64,000 bases of DNA from G047528285 sp047528285 (GTDB lineage: Bacteria; Pseudomonadota; Gammaproteobacteria; Enterobacterales; Enterobacteriaceae), in NCBI GenBank assembly GCA_047528285.1, contig CP180022.1, forward strand, positions 682,001 through 746,000. The letters run 5' to 3'. The notes under the pieces were generated by a model. The model was given only the letters and a program-made list of their open reading frames with translations. It ran no database searches and was not told where the DNA came from. Positions 32,164 through 44,946 of this stretch are shown one piece after another (position 1 is the stretch's first letter; each line of letters begins with the position of its first letter). A program made the position numbers and the translations under genes.

Positions 32164-34737
32164 GAGCCGTATGGCTTTTATCTGTGTTTTCTATCGTCTT
32201 ATAGTTTTATTGAGAAATAAAATATCGGTGTAGAAGCAACAACAAGGCATCTCAATATACAAACATCGATAGTAAGGAATTTTAAAAAAGACAATTCTCA
32301 ACAGAAAATAAAAAATTATAGATATATCTCCGAAAAATGTATTTAAAAAAATACTACTTCACAAGTAATATATCTCCTAAAAAATACTTTGTACTTTCAA
32401 AAATAACCATCTGCAACTTTATAACGTATAGGAATGTATATATTAATAAGAGTGCAAAAGAAACTATAGCTATCTAGATCAGTTTTTCTAAAATATCTTT
32501 TGATTATTATAAATATAAAAGCATTCCAGTCTTACTAATACGCTATCCAGAAGAACTAGTGTCATGTTCTCCAATTTTTACCCGTTGTTCTATGTTGGAT
32601 AGAACCATATGTAGTCAATATTAAAAGTTTGAGGTAAAAATAATATATTCATCTCCGATTATTGAGTGGGCATGGCATTAAAGTTGAATTTTACAAAAAA
32701 AATAAAGAGACTAGAAATAGTGATGCTATTCTGTAAAACCTATTATTGAATAGCGAAACTATCCAATCTCGATTGCCAGTCACTGACTATTTTCTCCAAC
32801 TTTTAAAGGTATTCACATGATAATTATAAATGTCTATTTAAACCTTCGTATAATATACAAGTCAAATACTATTTGTGTAAATATGTGATTTAGTGGTGTT
32901 AATCAATCAAGATAAAAATCTCATTTGTTTTATTAAAAAACAAAAAATACATCAGTCAATCTTGTTTATACTTAGCCAAAAAATTATATTTTTCTATAAA
33001 AACGTATGTTAAAATTTTTGTTTTTTATTTTTAATAACCTAATATTATATATAGACACAATATTTTATATTATTAATTCTTATTCTTAATATTTGTTTTC
33101 TGATAAAAATTAACACAAATAAAATTTGTGTATAAAATCTAAATATAATTCAATATTATATTACTGAATAATAATTATTATGATTTGTTTTAAACAAACA
33201 AAATAAAATATTTTAAATATCTTCAACAGAAAAATAATAATATTTATAAAACAACATTAATACAATTCTTTATGTATACTAAATTCATAAAACAGCCCAT
33301 TAATACTATTTATTAAACCAACTTGCAACAACTAAAATTTATTATCCTTAATTGATAATAAAACACTAAAATAACATTTTAAATCTTTATAAAATCCAAA
33401 CAAAAAAATACAGTAACTATTATTTAATGATAACTTGATATATCCGTTAATAAAACATAGAATAAAACATAGTGCCAGAAGTAACATGAAGATATATTTT
33501 TTAATAATTAAAATAAACAGATCTATTAAATAATTATAGATTCTAAAAAATTATTTAATTAATATCAGATACCAATTAAAATATAATAAAGGAAAAATTC
33601 CTCTATACATTATGTGTAGAATAAGATGATTTATTTGGAGTTTAATCATGTTTTATTGATTATTTATATGGCTAAAAATAAAATGCCGTGTTTACTGTGT
33701 TATTCGATATTGAAATAGAATTCAACCTATAAATTATTTAGATATTGTTATCAATAGCAATTAATTTTTAATTATCATGCAATTGTTGTTAAAAACATCT
33801 TTAATTATTTAAACTAAAAATAATAACAAAGTGTTTTATCAAAAAAATATTTTTCAAAGTATTTTTAATACATTATTAATGTATTGGTGTTTTATATAAA
33901 AAACCAAATAAATCATTGATTTTATACATAGATTTTCATCTAAAAAATTAACACATAATTAAAATTAATGTATATTAATATCACAATATACAACAACCAG
34001 TCTGTTATTTTCCTATTATATTAAATGGTTTTCTACCTCATATACAAACTAAATTTTGATTCATAGATCAAACCTAAAAAACAAAGCACTAATTCTACAT
34101 AATGTAATAAATATTAACTTAATAACTTTATCTGGCAAGATTTTTACTCTCACAATATATAAATTTGTTTAATAAATCCATATTGGACTTATTTTTTAAA
34201 AATACTGAGATATTGAACAAACAATACGATATTAAAGAAAAAAGAACGAACCTAACTAGGATTAATAAAAACCCCACTTTCAATCTAGAAATATGAAAAA
34301 TATAGAGCCAACGATATAATCAAAACCTTTAGTAGCTTTAAATATAAAAAGCGATCTAATACAACTAAAAACAAATAAAAATTTTTACATCACTTTAAAT
34401 ATATAAACATTAATTATATATTTACATACTAACAACAATCCAAAATAAATTACTATTAAAAATTTATATTTACAATTTTTTACAGATACTGTATTGATAT
34501 AAGCAACAGTTCTACATTTATATGAAAAGAATATAATTCTATTCTATTTAGTCTCTTAAACAAACTTTAATTATTAATACAGGTGAACACACTTCATGAT
34601 TGCGCTAATTTTTATCACATAACGATATTACTATATTTAAAAATATACGCTGCAGCTCATACTTGGAAATATGATGAATTTCTTCTATACACCAACAACC
34701 TTTACTGGTATCTAAAATTTTTAAAAAAAATACCCAT

Positions 34738-35073
34738 CTATTTTGCATTGATTACTTGCCGACTCGCCAGCAAAAAGTGCGGGTTTTCAACCCGTAAAGT
34801 TATCAATAAGCATAGAAGCGTTTTTTTCTTTACCTTAAAATAAGGTTTCACGGTATTTATACATTCTACAAATAGAGTAATATGATTAACGAAATGATGC
34901 ATCATATAAGGGAATAAATGGGAAAATGGTAATCCATATCTTACAGAGCGAACAAAATACCACCGCTGTCTGATAAGCGATATTAAATATCCCCGTAAGA
35001 AGGGATATACAGATAATAAAAACCATCGTAATATAAAATAACCTTCAAAGTTTTCCAGGAAACCCATACTCAA
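34738..35073 (-). other. Unassigned 111-codon frame, possible eroded gene
   Basis: The frame reads MGFLENFEGYFILRWFLLS and onward; it is rich in aromatic and hydrophobic residues in the first half and basic later. I recognise no family. A G+C-rich hairpin (34779-34797) followed by CTTTTTG on the minus strand lies inside the frame near its end, and a larger hairpin sits just upstream (35075-35108). This fits a relic transcription unit better than an intact membrane protein. The frame may be chance. Confidence 0.25.
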
Positions 35074-35074
35074 A

Positions 35075-35108
35075 AAGTGGTTGCTAGACTGTATCTAGCA
35101 AACCACTT
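35075..35108. repeat. Long hairpin, 14-bp stem with one bulge
   Basis: AAGTGGTTGCTAGA (35075-35088) pairs with TCTAGCAAACCACTT (35094-35108), with one bulged A and a 5-base loop. It is unusually stable for this desert. A second G+C-rich hairpin lies 280 bp to the left (34779-34797). Confidence 0.6.
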
Positions 35109-37847
35109 ATCTCTAATGCACTAATCATAATCGATTAAACAAATAAAACCTCAAAATAAAGTGACGCACAAATAATATAAATTAACATATCGAAGAATCA
35201 ATGTAATAACCGTACTTATTGGATTTACTCAGATCTGATTTTACAGAAAGGTAGTAGATCTGAATGAATTCCTACATTTTTTTGACCAGCATGGAAAAGG
35301 ATTAAGGTTACTTTTTCTGCTTTTTTAATACGCTAGAGAGCATATTTCACTCTTTCAAAAAGTAAGAGGATCTAAATTGTAGTTTTTTATGGTTTAAACT
35401 TTAAAAGTTGAGATCCAAGAATATGAGGTTTTGTTTTCAATAAAAAGAAAATCTATAGTAGGACTACGTATACACCCTTTGATACTAAAAATATCTAGTT
35501 AACATCGAAGTGTCACTTTTTATCGGCAACCCGGAAGAGAAAAATCACGTCATACTACACCATCGATCTAAGAGGTAAGTCTAAAAGAAATCTGTAAAAG
35601 AAAAATAACATCAGAAAATTGCTATTTACTCAGTTATTTGAAATAAGAGAAAAGTGGAAATTTTTATTGGGATAATTACAGATTTTACTTGATATCAAGA
35701 GTACTGATGATACTAAAAATCAACACTAAATTAATAGGATGATAAACCATGTATGAAGGCTGGAAATTAAAATTGCCAACATTGCTAGCAAACTTTGATT
35801 TTTTATCAATTTTAAATAAAACACAATATCATCAAAATATTTTAAATTTTTAATTAGGTTTTTATAAATATATCTTTAATTTATATGAATACAGAAAGAA
35901 AAATTAAGTTTAAATTTAAATTTATTAAAAATCTAATTTATAATTTTTTTATAATAAAGATTTATACATAATGTTAAAAAATACGAATTTATTTCATACT
36001 ATTAATTTTTTATTAAAGCAAATATCTGTTTTTATAAAAAACATTTTATAAAACTAATTTGTCTATAAATTAAAAAACAACACCAATAACTTTTATAATT
36101 ATCATTTAATATATTGTATTAACAATAACTCTTGAGAATTATCATAATTTTATGGTGTTTAAACTAGTAGTTTTTTCAAATTCATAACAAAATATATATT
36201 TTAAAAATTTTTTTTTGTGTTTTATTATAACATATATAAATTATAATAATAATTAAACTAGATGTATTTTGGACAATAAAACATTAAATGAAAAACAGAA
36301 CATTATAAATAAATTATTATTCTTAAAATAATAAAAAATCCACAATCATTATGACATAATTAATCTATAAAAGATAAATCATAATGATATAAAAATCAGA
36401 TTAGTGGTTATGTTCAATATAAAAAATATCATCAACAGTATTGATTTGTATTTACATACATTAATTTTCGTTTAAAAACAAATATCTCTGTTATTTTAAA
36501 TATATATTAGTTTAATTTAGACGATAAACGAAAATAGTTTTAATAAAAACAAATGAAATTTATTACAAATATAAAATACTAATAAATAATTTTGATAATT
36601 AAATATATTATTGTTTTATTACTCTCAAATGAATAAAGTCATGAATTCAAAATAAATCAGTATATTTTAATGATTAAAGTGTTTATCAGAAAAACATACT
36701 TATAGGAAACGTTGTTTTAATAAATCATAAGCACATAAATAGAAAACCTGATTCTTATTTATACTTTAATATTATATAAATATCAGGCTGCTATCAATTA
36801 ATAAAAATATAGGCGGAATTAAATAGTTACCATTATCAGAATATTTAACAGGAGATACACTTAATAAGAATATGATTAACATCATAACATAACAAACAAT
36901 TCTCATTAAGAAGAAATGATATATAAATGCAACAGTATATGTTATTATTGTTTTTATAAAAAATCATCACTTACCTGAAAAAGCATTCTACTTATAGAAA
37001 GGTATTATGTATTATTTAATAATAAAGTTTAATTTAAAATAAAAATAATTACATAAAACATAATTTTCTTATATTATTTATCCAATCAATATTCAAAAAT
37101 ATTTCTTACACAATCTGAAAAGAAACTAATTGATATTTTTATTTATAAAAATAAAACTCACAAAACATATACAAAAATAAAACATGATAAAAAGCATTAA
37201 TCCACTATGTAACATAAAAAATAACAGATATATTATATCAAAACAAACTAATACCTCGATGTTAATTAAATATTAACCTTTTACTAAATTTCTATAAAAT
37301 CTGTTTTTATATTGATGATTTTGTATTTTATATCAATAGATGGATAGATGGATAGATGATTATTAATAATTTTTCGATTATAGATGCGATTATATTAATA
37401 TCTAAATAAAAAATTATCAATGATAAGTTCTACGTTAATTAGAAAATTAATATATTTTCAATAAAATTTTTATTTCTTGTATTTTTTTAGTTTAGTCACC
37501 AAATTTCAATAAATATATATTTTATTATGTCTATAATAACAACCATAGTACAACTAATTTTAATCATTGTAATAAACGATTATTATGAATAATGATTATT
37601 CCTCATGAGTAAAAATTATATCTTAAATTGAATAAAATCCTAGATAAATAAACGTATTTTTCGTACCTCCCTAAGTACAAATGCTATATTAAACCTTTTA
37701 AGTAAACTAACGCTATTTTCAGAGAGCAAATATCCACATTAGAATTATTTAATAAATATCTGTTTTAATTTTATAAAAATCTAGATTCTACATTGTGTCT
37801 TATAAAAAGAAAATATAAGTTTGTTAAACGTTAATTATTGATAATAA

Positions 37848-38177
37848 TGATATAACCTGCCAACATGACGCCGCCGATGGCGCCAAGGGATAACAGAGAA
37901 ATAACACCAAAAACAAGACATTTGATAAGTTTTATGTAGAATCTCTTGTATGCAAGGTAGAAAAACATTATAAATATACCCAATCATCGTAGTTATGATT
38001 CGCCGATAAATGCATCTAATCTGCAAGAATCTATTGAATTTCTTCTGTGTGTAGAGTGATAAAATTAAGTTTTTTATCCATCTTAATTTCAAATTAATAT
38101 ACACAAAAAGATTATCTACTAATGGAAAATACAAGGGCAGACAGGCTACAATTATAAATCGAGATATCTGTAATGCC
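37848..38177 (+). repeat. Diverged inverted repeat, left arm
   Basis: This arm aligns by eye along its length with the reverse complement of 38564-38875. Shared blocks include GATGGCGCCAAGG (37876-37888), AATCTCTTGTATGCA-like, TATAAATATA, ATTTCTTCTGTG and GGCTA.AATT near the end. Both arms contain local G+C-rich words unlike the desert. No intact ORF runs in the repeat-sense direction. Confidence 0.7.
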
Positions 38178-38563
38178 ATTCATCTTTAAAGCTATATCGT
38201 TTTCAACCTTAAAAACCGATTTCATAAAACACAATTAATCAATTATTATTTAATATCAGTAGATTACGATTATATATCACACTTATAACTTCAATAATTC
38301 ACAATTATCTCGGTTATAGTTGTAATTTCTGATTATCCTTAATTTTCATTATTTAATAAATAAAATAAAAAATGATGTTAACATAGAATTAAAAAGTATC
38401 ATCTTATAAAAATGTGATCTTTTTATTGCTGATTTTAGATAAATATGATTTTCTGTAAATTCAAAATAACTTATTTCATAATATTAAATTATTTTTAAAA
38501 AGGAAGATTAGAAAATTATATAAAATTAATTAATGGTGTAATTTTAGCAATAGTGTAAACCAA

Positions 38564-38875
38564 GGCATTTCGTTCAATTATAGCCAGATATCTTCTATTC
38601 CTTCCTAAAATATAATCTATATATATCAATTTAGAATTAAGAAAGACCAAAAACTTAACTTTTTAACCCTACGCACAGAAGAAATTTAATCTGATCTTAC
38701 ATCTTAGATGTATCCATCCGTAAATCAACTAAAGGTAATAGGTATATATTTATAATCTTTTGTTGCTATGCATACAAGAGATTTCATATGAAATCCATCA
38801 AATACCCTTTTGATATTATTTTCCTGCACTACCTTGGCGCCATCGTTAGCGCCATATTGGCAAACGCTATATCGT
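38564..38875 (-). repeat. Diverged inverted repeat, right arm
   Basis: On the minus strand this arm carries the same blocks as 37848-38177 in the same order. A 54-codon frame enters it from about 38886 on the minus strand (MEEKRYSVCQYGANDGAKVV, later SLVC and DYKY), and the left arm encodes similar words (DGAK, SLVC, HYKY) with stops. The ancestor may therefore have been coding. I do not recognise the protein. Confidence 0.7.
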
Positions 38876-40584
38876 TTTTCCTCCATAGTTAAAAAATTGT
38901 TTTCAATAAACACCTATACTCAACTACACAGAACCATAATCTCAAACCTGCCGTAATGTAAAAAATGCAAGAGTTTTACAAAAAAAATAATAGTATCCTT
39001 CTTCGACAATAACTCCTCGTTAAATTAACAATAAAACACTCGTATATACCATACGATAATAACCCAAAATTACCATCTCAATTGTTTTTACAAAACAAGC
39101 ACTCTTTCACGCCATCTTTAACCTAATACAGATAATGAGAAACCACTATTAAGCAGCCTGTAATCTACCGTGTAAAAAAATTCTAAAAGAACTATTATCT
39201 ATCCTTGATCTGCATAATTGTTATCCATCTTATCCACATGCCACCTCAACATTCTTCCAATGAATTCCAAAATCAGCGTAGATAAACCCCAGTATGTGAC
39301 CGTCCAAGGCTGTAATACACATTGTAGCTTCTAGAAAAACCTTCCCGCAGAAAGTTGTTCATTAGATTTTAGGTTACTATAAATAACATCTATTGATTCT
39401 GTTGCTAACAGTAACTACTCAATATCACTACCACATAAACGCTAGTAGCTCATAGTTACATTCCATATACTTATCCGTATGCTAAAAAGAGACAATCTAA
39501 GGAAATGACAAATAATTTCCGCTTTTCTGCCATCAGTCATACAACTCATTCTAATCACTGTTCGCCATTTTTAATTAATCCGCTTTAGATCCCTACCAAT
39601 CTGACACAAAAGAATTTTTTGGCCAATCATACAATTGTCGGTAAGAAAAATGCTTTTTTAGCATCAAGAGCATCCACATCAGAGAAAAGTACTATTGCTG
39701 TACAAGCAGTATGGGTTAATACTAATTACCCGATGAGATAGCGACAAGTTTTGTCTGCATAGGAAAAATGATTTTCCTAAATCATGTCGTGGTATTTGCG
39801 CAAAATATCTTTTTACCTAAGTAAAAAATACTGACCAAGTGACACAAGTAAGTTTTCTTGCCACACTGACTCGAAACAAAGTAATAAAAACAATCAGAAA
39901 CAGCGAAGCCATAAGATTGCTGAATATATCAGACAGAAATTTAGAAACAATTCATGATAAATCAATTGAAAGGCATTTCATTAAGATAAGAAGCTTATAT
40001 GCTAGCTAAGGCTCATGTTGCTAGCAGTTGTACCATATCACTTACTAAATCTGAGAATTAGTTACACTTTCTATACATTTTACAAATATAAAACTAATTA
40101 TCACCTTAATAGGTTGATATTGTTATTTAATCTTTCATTAAAACAAAATGGTTTTATTTATTCCCTAATAATTTTTCACGCGTATTAAAAGCTGTTTAAT
40201 ATCCAAAATCTCTGTCTCGCCAACTTAGCTGATATTTTGTGTTCCTTGTAGATAACAACTAACCATTAAACTATTTGTATATTCATACAACCCTCTAGTT
40301 CTAAGAACTAGAATGACTAACAAAACAAAATTGTACTTCTTGTTTATTCTATAAAAATAATTCTGTTATAACTTATTAAAAATCTAGAAAATCCAGTATA
40401 TCATAAAATCCGCACATCAATAGTAGACCACACAATAAATCGACACATATAATTTAATGTATCATAGATATTTTCTACCAAAATTGTAGATTTGAGTATA
40501 CCTTCATTTATTGGCAATAAATGATTCCATAAAACATCACAGGTTACTTTCATCAAAAACTTTAAAGCTAGTGTGGTATCAATA

Positions 40585-41868
40585 TTACCTTAGTTGAGCA
40601 AAACTCTGTGCGGCAGCCTTCAGAGTAAAGTGAATTTCTTCTTCACCGTGCGCCAAAGACATAAAGTTAACTTCATAGGCCGACGGCGCTAAATAAACCC
40701 CAGAAGCCAGCATTAGATGAAAAAACCGTTTAAAACGATTGATGTCACACTCTTGTATATCCTGAAAACAGGTAACACTATTGGACTTAGTAAAAAAAAG
40801 ACCGAACATACCGCTAACACAGTTAACTACCAGCGGTATATCGGCTGACTCCGCTGCTGATAGCAACCCTTTCCTCAAACGTTCAGTCTTTTTTTTCAAC
40901 TGTTGATACACGCCTGGCCGAGCGATCTCATGCAGGCAAGCATATCCAGCCGCCAAAGTAATCGGATTTCCAGATAGAGTCCCTGCTTGATAAACTAGCC
41001 CCATTGGTGCCAGTGCCGCCATAACTTCCCGCCGCCCGCCAATAGCACCAACCGGCATACCCCCGCCAATAATTTTACCTAGGCAAGTCAAATCTGGCTT
41101 CACATCATAATAAGCCTGAGCACCTCCCAACGCCACGCGAAAACCAGTCATAATTTCATCGAGAATCAACAGCGCACCAAACTCTATACATAACGCTCGT
41201 AAGCCAGATAAAAACCCCGGAAGTGGCAGGATACAGTTCATATTTCCCGCCACTGGTTCAACAATGATACAGGCGATATCGTGAGGATAGAGCATGAAAA
41301 CTTCGCGTACCGACTGCAAATCATTATAGTTGCAAATAGAAGTATATTTAGCATAATCATTAGGAATTCCAGGAGAACTTGGTTGGCCCAGCATGAGCGC
41401 ACCGGATCCCGCCTTGACTAACAAGCCGTCACTATGGCCATGATAGCAACCTTCAAACTTAATAATCCTATTACGGCCAGTATAGGCACGTGCTAGCCGA
41501 ACGGCACTCATCGTAGCCTCAGTTCCAGAGTTAACCATGCGGACGGTCTCAATAGATGGCACTAACTCGGTTATAAACCTTGCCATTTTTATCTCTATTT
41601 CGGTAGGAGCGCCGAAACTTAAACCATGCTGCACGGCATCCAATACTGCTTGCTGAATTGCAGGATGGTTATGGCCAAGAATCATGGGTCCCCAAGAACC
41701 AACATAATCAATATAGCTCTTTCCATCGACGTCAGTTAAGCGAGCTCCATTGGCACTGGCGATAAAAATTGGAGTACCACCAACCCCATTAAATGCACGG
41801 ACAGGCGAATTAACTCCGCCGGGGATTACCTGCTGTGCTTCAGTGTATAAACTTGCAGAATAACTCAT
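40585..41868 (-). CDS. hemL: Glutamate-1-semialdehyde 2,1-aminomutase
   Basis: HemL is a PLP enzyme that converts glutamate-1-semialdehyde to 5-aminolevulinate, the second step of the C5 heme pathway. The 427-residue product matches E. coli HemL (426). Conserved features are the N-terminal YSASLYTEAQQVIPGGVNSP, the MVNSGTEATMSAVRLARA block, CYHGHSDG, LILDEIMTGFR with the PLP-binding Asp, and the Schiff-base lysine in LGKIIGGGMPVGAIGG near residue 265. The start ATG is preceded by AGGAG. In E. coli-type order hemL, clcA and erpA are neighbours; here clcA has vanished. With hemE further along, it shows that heme synthesis is maintained. Confidence 0.97.
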   Translation of the reverse strand: MSYSASLYTEAQQVIPGGVNSPVRAFNGVGGTPIFIASANGARLTDVDGKSYIDYVGSWGPMILGHNHPAIQQAVLDAVQHGLSFGAPTEIEIKMARFITELVPSIETVRMVNSGTEATMSAVRLARAYTGRNRIIKFEGCYHGHSDGLLVKAGSGALMLGQPSSPGIPNDYAKYTSICNYNDLQSVREVFMLYPHDIACIIVEPVAGNMNCILPLPGFLSGLRALCIEFGALLILDEIMTGFRVALGGAQAYYDVKPDLTCLGKIIGGGMPVGAIGGRREVMAALAPMGLVYQAGTLSGNPITLAAGYACLHEIARPGVYQQLKKKTERLRKGLLSAAESADIPLVVNCVSGMFGLFFTKSNSVTCFQDIQECDINRFKRFFHLMLASGVYLAPSAYEVNFMSLAHGEEEIHFTLKAAAQSFAQLR

Positions 41869-44601
41869 TAATCAGCTCCTGAATGACATAATTAACATAA
41901 AACCTGGTACTAATTATTACCCTATGATATAGATATTGACATTTTCCGTGTCAGTGCACTCATTAGGCACAAAGGGGCATAAAAGAATAACAAGGGCACC
42001 ACTCTCTCCAGCAATTCTGCGTTCTAATCACTTAAATTGAAATCATACATACTTACAGATAATAGATTACTACGATAGAATTCTTTTCTTACTTACATCA
42101 GAGATAAAAAAAAGTAAAAGATGCATGATTTATTAATTAAATATGTTTCATATTTAAAAATACATTAGGGATTCAACGTTACATCTGAAATACGTATTTG
42201 AAAAATTTTAGCTTTTTTCACAAAACAGCTCAACCAGTCATACAACAGATCATCGTTGATCTAACATAACCAAAATTCTGAGGATACAAGAACAAAACAC
42301 GGTATTAAGCATTAACAAACGATACTTTTTAATATAACTCAAATACACCCTAAATTAGGTTAGAAGTAACATAGCTATTAACACTAAAGTTAGTATATGT
42401 TATAGGTTAGAATCGAAATCATTTTATCTTCAATATCCCAACTTCATAAATAACTATCGTACGATTTTAAGTAAATCAGATAACAAAATATCTATTAACT
42501 CAATATATTACGCAAAAACCGCATGAAGCACAGATATCATTAAAACATCGAATAAATTCAGCATTTTATTTCACATATAGCTAACATAAATCCTGTTGAT
42601 ATTTTTTTGTAATTCAATGGGATATAGTAATTAAAATATTTACCAGCGGTAGATAGGAAAATTTGAATTTAAGTAACTATATAAAATGGCTCGTTAGTAA
42701 AAATATTTAACTTCAAAAATAAAACCAATGCATAAAAAATCATTTTTATTTTCGCGTTAGCAAACACATAATCAATCTCATTGGCGTGCTGTTTAAGAAA
42801 ACGGATTAACATAGCGCTGAAAGATAAATCATATTATATCTATGCTCTAACTCTGTTTGTTAGTCAATACAGAAGTTCAATCTATGCTGACGCCAAAGTG
42901 CAACATGTATTTTCTCAAATTTGCGGCAATAAAAAATAATTTCTAAAAAAATTCATGAACTCATTATCATTTCTAAAATTAAAGAAATTAACTTATTGGA
43001 GGGCCACATCAAAAACTGATACAAATATAGATTTATCTGCAGAATGGGATACATACAATTTATACCTGTTGGTCACGCCGGAAACACTATTAAATTGATC
43101 AGGTATTTAAGAACTATGTTATTACTAGATAAAAATCTCTTTATTAAAGAGACAAGAGTTATAATTCCATTATTAATCCATATCTATTAAAAATATCATG
43201 TATCATGTTATAATAGTTGGTGCAATATAATTGCATTAATTTTTGATCAAAAACTAGACAATTACCGTCATCCATAAAACTAAATTTAATTCCAACTAAT
43301 ATCTCTTAAATCTTTGATTACTATCAATTATCATTATTAATATACTTTTTCATGCACTTATTTTCACAAATAGAACGATTTTTACCGATGAGAACGCATT
43401 AAATAGCATTACAAGATTAATCTCTTTCTATAAGAGGTTCTCTCTCTCTTGTTACAGGTTGTAAGCTCTCTTTTATCGTTTTCTTTGAATCTGCTTCCTT
43501 ACGAACAAAAACATAGAGAAGTTCAATCAGAATTTCGCTAATTGTACAACAGAGATTTACCACTATACAATCATCCTACTGCTTTTCATATTTTATTCCA
43601 AAAAGATACTCATCCAGAGTACTATTTCTGGTCTTTTCTAGAAAATACCATAACAAAATTAATTCTTCTTTAAAAAGAATCAAATCAAAATTGAATCTGT
43701 TATAAATAGGCCACTTGCTTGCTTTCTTATCGGTTTATTTTTGAATTACTAACCAAATTACGAGTGCTAGGGAGATTGCGCAGATCGGTATCTTTACTCT
43801 TTCTAGTTCATCAACTTAACAGGATATTTTGTATGACAGATTTTTGATTATTTCACTAAGCATAATGATATTTTATTTCCATGTAATCCATATTATTCTT
43901 TATTGCTCTCAAAATGGCTGCATATTTCAAAGAAGATCTCTTTTCATCATCGATGATATGCAACAATATTTTTTATATTTAGTGATTTTATGTGAGATAT
44001 ATCAACTATCAAGAAAAAAATTTACAACAGATTTATTCAAAAAACTCCATCTAAAATATTAGTTATATTAGATGATTAGATTTTTCATAATAAAAACAAA
44101 ATTATATATTAACTAAATTATAAACGACAAAAACATAAAAATATTTTCAGATCGCAATCTAGTATTATACAAAGATAATAATCAATTTATTTAACTTTTT
44201 GAAATATAATGTTTAATTATTAAGAATACACAACATTAGCTTGAATGCTAATAAAAATTAATTTCTATGAATTAATTAAATATTATTTACCTCCAGAGTA
44301 AAAAATTACCAGTCTTCATGTTTTATTTAAAACTATCTATTATCAATATAGCTAAAATAAAAAAGAATTTCGTCGAAAAAACAGATAATATCAATTATAT
44401 TGACTAAGCATTTATAAAAATAAATGTTTAGATATCTATTATTCCCGCACTAAAGAAAAGTGCCCTACTGGATAACTATAAGCAAGAATAAACCTGATCT
44501 TCACCAGTTCTAATACTTGAATGTAACAGATCTCTAATAGATAATAGCTTTAATGATCAGGTTAAAAATTATTAAATCGATAATGACTAGGAGTAGAAAG
44601 G
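41869..44601. other. 2.7-kb region where clcA would be expected; no readable gene
   Basis: clcA (chloride/proton antiporter) lies between hemL and erpA in E. coli. The interval has about the right size, but I find no ClcA motif on either strand, only AT-rich sequence. A 77-codon frame at 43829-44062 (+) is hydrophobic but not recognisable. Erosion beyond recognition is likely. Confidence 0.5.
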
Positions 44602-44946
44602 ATGAGTAAGACGCCAATATTACCATTACATTTTACCGATTTAGCGGCAAACACCGTCAAAAATCTTCTTGCTAATGAAGATAATTCAAATCTGAAACTA
44701 CGAGTCTATATCACCGGCGGTGGCTGTAGCGGTTTTCAGTATGGTTTCACCTTTGATGATCAAGTGAATGAAGACGACTTTATTATTGAAAAACATGGCG
44801 TTTCGCTGGTGATAGATTCCATAAGCCTACAATACCTAATAGGAGGTTCTGTGGATTACAGCGAAGGACTAGATGGATCACGTTTTATAGTGCATAATCC
44901 TAATGCCAAGCTAACCTGTAGCTGCGGAGCCTCATTTAGCATCTAA
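44602..44946 (+). CDS. erpA: Iron-sulfur cluster insertion protein ErpA
   Basis: ErpA is an A-type carrier that hands Fe-S clusters to apo-proteins, including isoprenoid enzymes IspG and IspH, and is essential in aerobic E. coli. The 114-residue product has the same length as the E. coli protein. All three cluster cysteines are present: Cys42 in GGGCSGFQYGF, and Cys106 and Cys108 in the C-terminal CSCGASFSI. The start ATG has AGAAAGG close upstream. It is a solitary gene; the rRNA segment begins about 400 bp downstream on the opposite strand, which is not the E. coli arrangement and marks a rearrangement. Confidence 0.96.
   Translation: MSKTPILPLHFTDLAANTVKNLLANEDNSNLKLRVYITGGGCSGFQYGFTFDDQVNEDDFIIEKHGVSLVIDSISLQYLIGGSVDYSEGLDGSRFIVHNPNAKLTCSCGASFSI

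Larger units (their letters stand above)
32164..40584. other. 8.4-kb AT-rich gene desert
   Basis: This is the longest gene-free stretch. Genes that follow cysB in E. coli (acnA, ribA) and those beside hemL (fhu, mrcB) cannot be traced. It contains the candidate at 34738-35108, the inverted-repeat pair at 37848-38875, an 8-bp microsatellite (ATAGATGG, about three copies, 37336-37358), two adjacent DnaA-box-like sites at 39221-39238 and a 19-base palindrome at 40294-40312. G+C rises slightly between about 39.1 and 40 kb, perhaps a younger decayed gene, but no family is recognisable. Confidence 0.6.

Noticed and set aside
37336..37358. Tandem ATAGATGG repeat, about three copies
   Set aside because: It is too short and has no spacers; it is a microsatellite, not a CRISPR array.
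43829..44062. 77-codon hydrophobic frame as a clcA fragment
   Set aside because: No ClcA signature motif is present and the composition fits random AT-rich translation.
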